This document shows positions 56,915 to 64,000 of a DNA stretch of 64,000 bases, piece after piece. A program made the translations under genes and the position numbers. The DNA lies in the NCBI GenBank assembly GCA_932526585.2, contig OW052249.1, positions 5,087,001-5,151,000 of the forward strand. Direction: 5' to 3'. The DNA comes from Philonthus cognatus (lineage: Eukaryota; Arthropoda; Insecta; Coleoptera; Staphylinidae). The notes beneath the pieces are model-generated. The model was not told the origin of the DNA. It saw only the letters and a program-made list of their open reading frames with translations, and did not search any database. The stretch's first letter is position 1, and each line of letters opens with the position of its first letter.

Positions 56915-57278
56915 ATTAATGATTTCGATAGCTAACGCTATCGAATGCTTCATAGTGGCATCGTCAGTGACACGAATGCACAAAGTGCATATACAGGTCA
57001 CTGTTTCGTCCACGAGCGAGCAGAACTCTGTTTGTGAAACCAGAAAACAAATATCAAAATTGAATTTGTGTTCAGTATTCACTGACGATGCCACTATGAA
57101 GCATTAAATGGCGTTAGCTATCGAAATCATTAATAGTTTTCACATATTGGCTTGAAATAGTCAGAAATGTTCAGTATTCCTCAGCACTGGGTCGGGACCA
57201 CACTGAAGAGGACCTTGAAGTCCGAAACGCGTCTGTGGGTACCTGGTGCCGGAATACTGAACACAAATTCAATTTGAT
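56915..57278 (+). mobile_element. Penelope-type insertion with an intact hammerhead ribozyme
   Basis: Perfect 12-bp direct repeats ATTTTAAATACT at 56903-56914 and 57279-57290. Contains an inverted repeat (GATTTCGATAGCTAACG and CGTTAGCTATCGAAATC outside, TAGTGGCATCGTCAGTGA inside) and a terminal piece with the hammerhead. The string AATACTGAACACAAATTC is present in both orientations. Confidence 0.75.
57198..57238 (+). ncRNA. Hammerhead ribozyme, all conserved positions present
   Basis: Stem I CCACA/TGTGG (5 bp); core CTGAAGA, consensus CUGANGA; stem II GGAC-CTTGAA-GTCC; GAA; stem III ACG/CGT without a loop; cleavage triplet GTC, with cleavage expected after 57233. The short stem III is the Penelope type, which usually works as a dimer. 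It self-cleaves element RNA. Confidence 0.85.
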
Positions 57279-57382
57279 ATTTTAAATACTGACAAATATT
57301 TAATATTGACACTAGTTTTCTAACACAAACTTGCATTTAAATTTAAATTTACCTACATGAAATAAAACATCTGTAAAACTTA

Positions 57383-58065
57383 TTATCGTTATATCAAATA
57401 ATAAATCATAGAATAGCACATACTAAAATGTTCGCCCCTTGATTAAGCATGCAGTAAAATTTCTCTTAACTCGAAATTTTACCTTATGCATCAGGCCCAT
57501 AAAACACTGAACTATTGGAAAAGTTCAAAAACACATTATATTATTTAAAGATAATCTATGCATTTATGAAATTCACGTTAAATCGGTGTTACGTACTTTT
57601 GGCACATGAAGTAACATTTCGAATTTAGAAAAGCCTGAAAATTTGGATTTGGATTGGAAATTTTCAGGCTTCTCTAAGGATTAGAAATACTCGTTAGATA
57701 ATTTAAATTATACGATTATATTATCGTTATATCAAATAACAAATCATAGAATAGCACAAACTAAAATGTTCGCCCCTTGATTAAGCATGCAGTAAAATTT
57801 CTGTTAACTCGAAATTTTACCTTATGCATCAGGCCCATAAAACACTGAACTATTGGAAAAGTTCAAAAACACATTATATTATTTAAAGATAATCTATGCA
57901 TTTATGAAATTCACGTTAAATCAGTGTTACGTACTTTTGGCACATGAAGTATAATTTCGAATTTAGAAAAGCCTGAAAATTTGGATTTGGATTGGAAATG
58001 TTCAGGCTTCTCTATACTCGAAGTTTTACTTTATGTTTGAATAAGGATTAGAAATACTCGTTAGA
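57383..58065 (+). repeat. 338-bp tandem duplication of a diverged hairpin module
   Basis: Units 57383-57720 and 57721-58065, nearly identical; the second keeps about 28 bp (end of a hairpin arm) that the first has lost. Each unit has GATTAAGCATGCAGTAAAAT with CGAAATTTTACCTTATGC, and a second hairpin GCCTGAAAATTT..TTTTCAGGC. A distant member of the module family, again in tandem. Confidence 0.85.
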
Positions 58066-58609
58066 TAATTCAAATTATACGATTTTATAAAAATAGTGAA
58101 TATGTACAATACAAAAATAACAAGTAATAGCGTTACCATAACATTATTTTAATTTTTTCATAATGTTTCAACATCCACACCTCTTGTGAGGTACATTTTT
58201 TAAAAGCTTTAGTTTAAATTCTGAAATATTGCATAAAAATCAATGTTTTCAAATTTGTATTGACATTAACGTAAGGTTTTATAATAACCCACAGAAATGA
58301 TTACAATTTATTGCTTTATTTCATTATTGTTTTCAAAACAGAAAAATCCGATTTTCTTTACTGAAATTAGTTATAAATTTTCTAAAGAATTGAAAACTTT
58401 CTGGTTGAATTTCTGGTAAATATAAAATTCAATAAACTTCATTAGCATCGGTCGCATTGTGTTTATTAGAAAAAATCAATAACAGTTATCAAATAATTCA
58501 TTTATTCATAAATAAGTTAAGTTTAATGAATAGTTTCTTTGAATGTATCATTAAATTTGAAAATACAAATGTACATAAATTCATAGTAATTAAATTGCAA
58601 ATATCATTT
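58066..58609. other. No gene seen
   Basis: AT-rich DNA with no recognisable coding frame or element end. Confidence 0.5.
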
Positions 58610-58747
58610 TTTTGAAACGATTACATATCAAAATTTATTTAATTATAAAGAAAATTGGATTTTTCTGTTTTGAAATCAATAATGATATAAATTGGATTGT
58701 CTGTAAAATTTATAATTAAATAAATTTTGATATGTAATCGTTTCAAA
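58610..58747. repeat. Inverted repeat, 37-bp arms
   Basis: TTTGAAACGATTACATATCA.. and its complement ending at 58747, around an AT-rich centre. It lies directly before a LINE fragment. Confidence 0.75.
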
Positions 58748-58808
58748 CGAAAAAGTAATCGTTTCAAGCGGAAAAAGTTGAAATCTCAGTTTCTGGTTTT
58801 CTTCAGAA

Positions 58809-60710
58809 TTGATTAAGTTAATTGAAGATAAACGCAAAGCTCATAAAAAATGTAAATGTTCTGGTAGACTTGATGACTACAATCATTTCTCCCAATTAAG
58901 ATCACAATGTAAATTTTTAATTCACAGTGACCATTTAAATTATATATGTGATATAGAAAACAAAATATCGTGTAATATAAATGAATTTTGGAAGTATTGC
59001 AAGTCCAAACGTGATAGCACCACTTGTTTCCCATCTAAAATGTACAATGAATCAATTACTGCTAGTTCAAATAAAGAAATAGCAAATCTATTTGCATCCT
59101 ATTTTCAAGATTCACATTCCAATAATTTCGTCACTGGTCCGGAATTTGTCCCTAACGTTGGCATAAATTTTAATAAACTTACTATCAATGAATCAGATAT
59201 TTTGGATTCTTGCTCTGATATTAAGACAAGTAGTTCTCCTGGTTCCGATGGAATTCCTCCTTCTATAATTAAAAACTGTTCTAGTGCCTTCTCCTTACCA
59301 CTAGCAATCTTATTTAATAAATCCATTCAAAATGGGAAATTTCCGTCCTTGTGGAGAAATTGCTACGTGACCTCTGTTTTTAAATCGGGAATTAAATCTG
59401 ATATTCACAACTACCGCCCAATAGCTATTCAATCATGCATCCCAAAACTGTTTGATAAAATTGTTTCAAGGCATATGATGTTGCTTTTTAAACCTTTAAT
59501 AACTGATCAACAGCATGGTTTCTTTCCATCTAGATCAACAGAAACAAATTTATTCATATACACTAGTTATATATCTTGTGAATTGGAGACAGGCGATATG
59601 GTAGATACAGTCTATACCGATTTCTCCAAGGCGTTCGATAGGGTAAGTCACGCAAGACTTTTGCATAAACTTAGATCTTATGGTGTTGTTGGATGCATGC
59701 TTGAATGGATAAAATCATTTATTTGCAATAGACAGTTGGTTGTTAGATTTAATGGTACCATGTCGGATCTTATAATTAATGCAACATCTGTGGTACCACA
59801 AGGCTCGCATTTGGGTCCCTTACTCTTTCTTATTTTTATTAATGATATTGGCAGCAACATTAGTTGCAATATTCTACTTTATGCTGACGACATGAAAATA
59901 TTTAAAACCATTAGGTGTTTGGAAGATTGCAACATAATCCAAACTGATTTAAATAGGATCATGCGATGGTGTGATGACAATGATCTTAACTTAAATATAA
60001 ATAAGTGAAAACTTATGCGTTTCTCAAAGAAAAAAAGAATACTGTGGCGTTTTGATTACTCTCTGGACAGTCATATCTTAGAGAGAGTTGATATAATCAG
60101 AGACTTAGGTGTATTTTTTGACAGTAAGCTCCAATTCACAAGTCATATAAATGTAATTTTGGCAAAAGCATTGCAATTAATTGGCTTTATAAAACGACTG
60201 TCAATACACTTCACATCCATCGGAACATTTATAACATTATACAAATCATTCGTTAGACCTATCCTTGATTATTGCTCCATCGTATGGTCCCCTAATTACA
60301 AATGTCATATCAATAGCATTGAGCACGTCCAAAAGAAAATGGTTAATCTTATTTGTTCTCGTTGTCATTTATATTATGACAATTTTGATATGATGGTCAA
60401 ATATCTTGATATCCTTCCACTATATAAACGAAGAATTTATTCTTCGCTTTGCTTTGCTTATCGCTTATTTAACAATCTAATCGATTGCTCAGATGTATTG
60501 TCATCTTTATCATTTTTTATCCCCAGACATGCAACGCGGCATCAGCAACTTCTTGCTTGTGAATTTCACAAATCTGTATTTGGTTTTAATAGCCCTCGTA
60601 ATTACTTAATACATAACGTTAACAAATATTATAATTTAATTGATATGTTCGGAGTTAGTCTGAAGTATTTTAAGCGTACGTGTCGTGTAGTTTTAGATTC
60701 TAACTCATAA
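58809..60710 (+). pseudogene. LINE reverse transcriptase, one nonsense codon
   Basis: Linker (KRKAHKKCKCSGRLDDYNHF), then SSPGSDGIPPSIIKNC, KSGIKSDIHNYRPIAIQ, DQQHGFFPSRSTETNL, YTDFSKAFDRVSH (motif A), VPQGSHLGPLL (motif B, preceded by Val where the sister copy has Gly) and LLYADDMKIF (motif C). A TGA at 60006-60008 stands where the copy at 1610 has TGC (Cys). The frame continues from 60009 to 60710 through the thumb and C-terminal region. The catalytic residues are intact and this is the only visible break. Confidence 0.82.
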
Positions 60711-60715
60711 GTAAT

Positions 60716-60821
60716 ATTGATAATGAAGGTTTAAATTAAATTAAACTTGGTTTGTTTCACAATTTTTTACTTTACTATTTACTCGACTAGTTTCGCGTTT
60801 TACAGCATTATCAGGAGTGAT
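60716..60821 (-). mobile_element. Short Penelope-type insertion in a LINE 3' UTR
   Basis: Perfect 11-bp direct repeats TCATAAGTAAT at 60705-60715 and 60822-60832. On the minus strand the 106-bp insert starts with a hammerhead-like motif and ends with TGTGAAACAAACCAAGTTTA, the same order as in the arm at 25312-25380. Confidence 0.78.
60782..60817 (-). ncRNA. Hammerhead-like motif, decayed
   Basis: Stem I CTC/GAG, core CTGATAA (G8 changed to A), weak stem II, GAAA, stem III ACT/AGT, triplet GTC. The G8 change should abolish cleavage. Confidence 0.5.
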
Positions 60822-60984
60822 TCATAAGTAATGTTCTTGTATTGTTGTATTATTGTATTATTTATTATATATGTTATCTTTTCTATGTAATTGGCTACCC
60901 GTAAGAATAAATAAATAAATAAATAAATAAAATTTGAAATTTAGGGTTAAAGTTATGCTGTTATTCGATTAAATGATTGGCATG

Positions 60985-61120
60985 GGTTAAGGAAGTTTTC
61001 TTGAATTAAAAGCATTTTTGATGTTCAGAAATACGGCCTGGGAAGCTACGTCCTGTTTGTCCAACGTAATTACTACGTTCCAACAAATAAACGCCAGAGT
61101 TCGTGGTTTTATCAGATTTG
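60985..61120 (-). pseudogene. Penelope-like GIY-YIG nuclease remnant
   Basis: On the minus strand from about 61101: NSGVYLLERSNYVGQTGRSF followed by PGRISEHQKC. This is the core of the GIY-YIG domain seen at 39523. The Cys-containing insert between GVY and YVG (ECNDCPKV there) is mostly missing, so the element differs or carries a deletion. Flanking sequence is frameshifted and no RT is recognisable nearby. Confidence 0.7.
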
Positions 61121-61226
61121 GAATTAATAATGAATTTATTGAATGAATTGTTCGTTCTGAAGGAAGGAATTAATTTGTTTTTGTTTCATAAAATGTTCAA
61201 TAATCTCTATTGAATTTGATAAAAAA

Positions 61227-61318
61227 ATACGTATGGTTATTGCGATGTTGTTTTGTTTTTACTAAAAATACTTTATTTAGTAAATACAAAATAACATCGC
61301 AACAACCATGCGTATTTG
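61227..61318. repeat. Inverted repeat, about 33-bp arms
   Basis: AATACGTATGGTTATTGCG.. mirrored by CGCAACAACCATGCGTATT. It lies just beyond the GIY-YIG remnant and may belong to the same Penelope-type copy. Confidence 0.65.
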
Positions 61319-61690
61319 TGATCAAATTTAAATTAGTAGTTCACGCACTTGAAAGTCTAAATCTTCATGCATAATTGGTTCTAACTGGAATGCTGTAATA
61401 TAGGTAAGTGTACAGAGAGAGAGAAAAAAAAAACTCGGATCATTATTGTTACGTAAATTTTAATCCAATCATCGGGATTTAACCTTCGAAATGTAAAGTG
61501 TTTTTTCCTGCTTTAGTTTTTAATAACGGATTGGTTAGGATTTGTTTACCTTGACAATTAAAAGCAATTAAATTCGTTTGTATTTATTAATTTCCCCATT
61601 AAAAAAAAGTGTGAACATGGTTCCGGAATTCATAATTTTATGGATATAAACTAAATATTGCACTTATAGAAATGTTTTTAAAATTAAAAA
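61319..61690. other. No gene seen
   Basis: AT-rich DNA without recognisable features. Confidence 0.5.
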
Positions 61691-61696
61691 AAAAAA

Positions 61697-61795
61697 CATT
61701 ATTCAATAAAAGTGTTACGTGTTGCATTTAAATGACACAAACACTTAAAATTTTTGTGTCATTTAAATGCAACACGTAACCCTTTTATTGAATAA
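61697..61795. repeat. Palindrome, about 43-bp arms
   Basis: TTATTCAATAAAAG..GTTACGTGTTGCATTTAAATGA mirrored after a short centre. No clear target duplication. Confidence 0.75.
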
Positions 61796-61832
61796 ATTAC
61801 CAGAAATTAAAATTTCGTTATATTGTAAAGAG

Positions 61833-64000
61833 CAGAGATGGGACAAATCCTCAAAAACAGGATTAGAATCACGAATCCGAATCACCTAATATGATTCGAA
61901 TCACGAATACTCAAATAAAGGATTCGTAAGTGAAAAATATGATTCGAATCAAAGATTCAAATCCTCATTTTTGAATCACGGATATAAATCCTTTAAAAAT
62001 AAATTTGAATCTATTATTTGCAACCAGTAATATTTTATTCCATCAGTTTCTATTAACAAAAATGTTCATTTACCGACTAAATATCTGATTATATAATGAT
62101 TTTAATTAATGATGATATATGTGTTATTGAACTTCATTTTAAATCTGTTTTATACGCGTGGCGCATGAAGTAAAATTTCGAGTTTAGAAAAGCCCCGTGA
62201 AAATTTGTCTCGGGTCGCTGCACGACCCTCGACAAATTTTCTACGCGGGGCTTTTCTAAACTCGAAATTTTACTTCATGCTTAGTCTGGGAGTGGACAAC
62301 ACTCGTTCTTAGAAGTTTCAAATTAAAGGATCACTCTTGATTACTAAGTTTATTACCATTTTACAGAGGCTACAGCTAGAAGGACCAATCATGGTGTTCG
62401 GAGACCGAAGGACTACAGGGAATCAAAGTTTATACACAAGAAAACAACGAATATCTGAAGGTTTACAGCATGGATAGGAAAGAAAACATCCAATTTTAAA
62501 AAAATATCGAAGTTGGGTTGGTTTTCAGTGCGTATTTAACTTCTCTTTAAATCAGTGTTTTATACCAACGTGAAAATTTGTCTCAGGTCGCTGCGCGACC
62601 CTCGACAAATTTTCTACGCGGGGCTTTTCTAAACTCGAAATTTTACTTCATGTTTAGTCTGGGAGTGGACAACACTCGTTCTTAGAAGTTCTAAATTAAA
62701 GGTTGACTCTAGATTACTAAGTTCATTACCATTTTACAAAGGCTACAGGTCGAAGGACCAATCATGGTCTTCGGAGACCGAAGGACTACAGGGAATCGAA
62801 GTTTATTCACAAGAAAACAACGAATATCTGAAGGTTTACAATATGGATAGGAAAGTAAACATCCAATTTTAAAAAAATATCGAAGTTGGGTTGGATTTCA
62901 GTGCGTTTCTAATTTCACTTTAAATCAGTGTTTTATACCCGTGGCGCATGAAGTAAAATTTCGAGTTTAGAAAAGCCCCGTGAAAATTTGTCTCGGGTCG
63001 CTGCGTGACCCTCGACAAATTTTCTACGCGAGGCTTTTCTAAACTCGAAATTTTACTTCATGCTTAGTCTGGGATCGTGGATCGTCAAGATTTTCTACAT
63101 GTCGAGATTTTCGATATTTCTAGATTTATGTCGATTTATTCACAGTTTGTTATTGTATTAAATGCAACTTTAATATTAAATAAAAACGGTTTTTTTAGGA
63201 ATAGAATATTTACCTATTATTAGCCGAGCAAATTATAAAGTTAACTCTAAAAGTTAATTTTAGGTAAAATTTTGCATGTTTTTTCTGTGATTTCAATAAA
63301 TGATTTATTATATTACACAGGTCGATTTTTTAAAAGATTTAAATTTAAAATTCAAACGAGTGTTGTCCACTCCCCGTCTAAGCATAATGTAAAATTTCGA
63401 GTTTAGAAAAGCCCCGCGTAGAAAATTTGTCGAGGGTCGCGCAGCGACTCGAGACAAATTTTCGCGGGGCTTTTCTAAACTCGAAATTTTACTTCACGCG
63501 TATAAAACACTGATTTATAGTGAAGGTAAAAATGCACTGAAAACCAATCCAACTTCGATATTTTTTCAAAATTAGATGTTTTCTTTCCTATTCATGCTGT
63601 AAACCTTCAGATATTCGTTGTTTTCTTGTAAAAAAACTTCGATTCCCTGTAGTCCTCCGGTCTCAGAAGACCATGGTTGGTCCTTCGAGCTGTAGCCTTT
63701 ATAAAATGGTAATAAACTTAGTAATCTAGAGTGATCCTTTAATTTGAAACTTCTAAGAACGAGTGTTGTCCACTCCCAGACTAAGCATGAAGTAAAATTT
63801 CGAGCTTAGAAAAGCCCCGCGTAGAAAATTTGTCTCGGGTCGCGCAGCGACCCGAGACAAATTTTCACGGGGCTTTTCTAAACTCGAAATTTTACTTCAT
63901 GCGCCACGCGTATAAAACACTGATTTCAAGTGAAGTTAAAAATATGCTATTAACGTTGGATATTTTGTATGGGTAAGTAACCAAATATGCATTCACAAAT
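61833..64000 (-). mobile_element. hAT-like element, copy 7, runs off the window
   Basis: Left end CAGAGATGGG (one change from CAGAGCTGGG), preceded by GTAAAGAG; the right end lies beyond 64000. Modules at about 62150-62300, 62560-62670 (one arm lost) and 62930-63075 form a tandem array (period about 408 then 373 bp); inverted modules follow at about 63365-63510 and 63765-63920. The last bases match the inner left arm of copy 6 in reverse, so the other terminus should lie about 0.5 kb further on. Confidence 0.82.

Larger units (their letters stand above)
58806..60935 (+). mobile_element. 5'-truncated Jockey-group LINE with (AAAT)n tail
   Basis: Starts in the linker between endonuclease and RT; ends in an AAAT repeat at about 60907-60933. 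Same family as 1611-3100 but longer. A 106-bp Penelope-type insertion lies in its 3' UTR at 60716-60821. Confidence 0.85.

Overview
This 64 kb window is AT-rich animal DNA, most likely from an insect. The evidence is the mix of mobile elements: Jockey/CR1-group LINEs, a Penelope-like element with a GIY-YIG nuclease, Tc1 and MULE transposases, and small spliced introns. I cannot name the species. I see no host protein gene, tRNA or rRNA. Nearly everything recognisable is a transposable element or an element nested inside another.

The framework is a family of large non-autonomous elements that start and end with CAGAGCTGGG. They lie at 256-4729, 16942-22618, 26513-30680, 32071-34994, 38405-46884 and 50362-52658. 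One more copy is split at 1-255 and 4738-5055, and another runs off the right edge from 61833. Five have perfect 8-bp target duplications and one has 7 of 8, which suggests hAT-type transposition. Inside each are arrays of the self-complementary 12-mer GGATTCGAATCC and copies of a roughly 125-bp near-perfect palindrome (the hairpin module). In several elements the modules form 411-bp tandem units arranged as kilobase inverted repeats.

Region by region. 1-5055: nested hAT-like copies with a 5'-truncated LINE at 1611-3100. 5445-10800: one LINE broken by another LINE that retains ORF1 and endonuclease. 12251-16451: a DNA transposon with roughly 640-bp inverted ends and a multi-exon gene of a family I cannot place. 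16942-22618: hAT-like element with an antisense LINE in a hairpin loop. 23.9-31.5 kb: a LINE split by the 26513-30680 element, which itself carries another LINE. 35585-36631: a MULE relic. 38405-46884: hAT-like element holding a Penelope-like element, half of a long-TIR element and a Jockey-like LINE. 47561-48610: an intact Tc1 transposase frame. 52668-56666: a TA-flanked long-TIR element holding a 133-bp MITE and a MULE (53718-55964) with a 9-bp target duplication. 56915-57278: a Penelope-type insertion with a textbook hammerhead ribozyme. 58806-60935: a LINE with one visible nonsense codon. 61833-64000: another hAT-like copy.

A second theme is a set of small Penelope-type insertions, many of them inverted dimers, with 11-19 bp target duplications and intact or decayed hammerhead motifs. 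The strongest candidates for something undescribed are the hairpin module, whose apex sequence changes between copies while self-pairing is kept, and the unclassified transposon at 12251-16451. Boundaries come from reading repeats and target duplications by eye. Family names rest on motif recognition, not on a database search.
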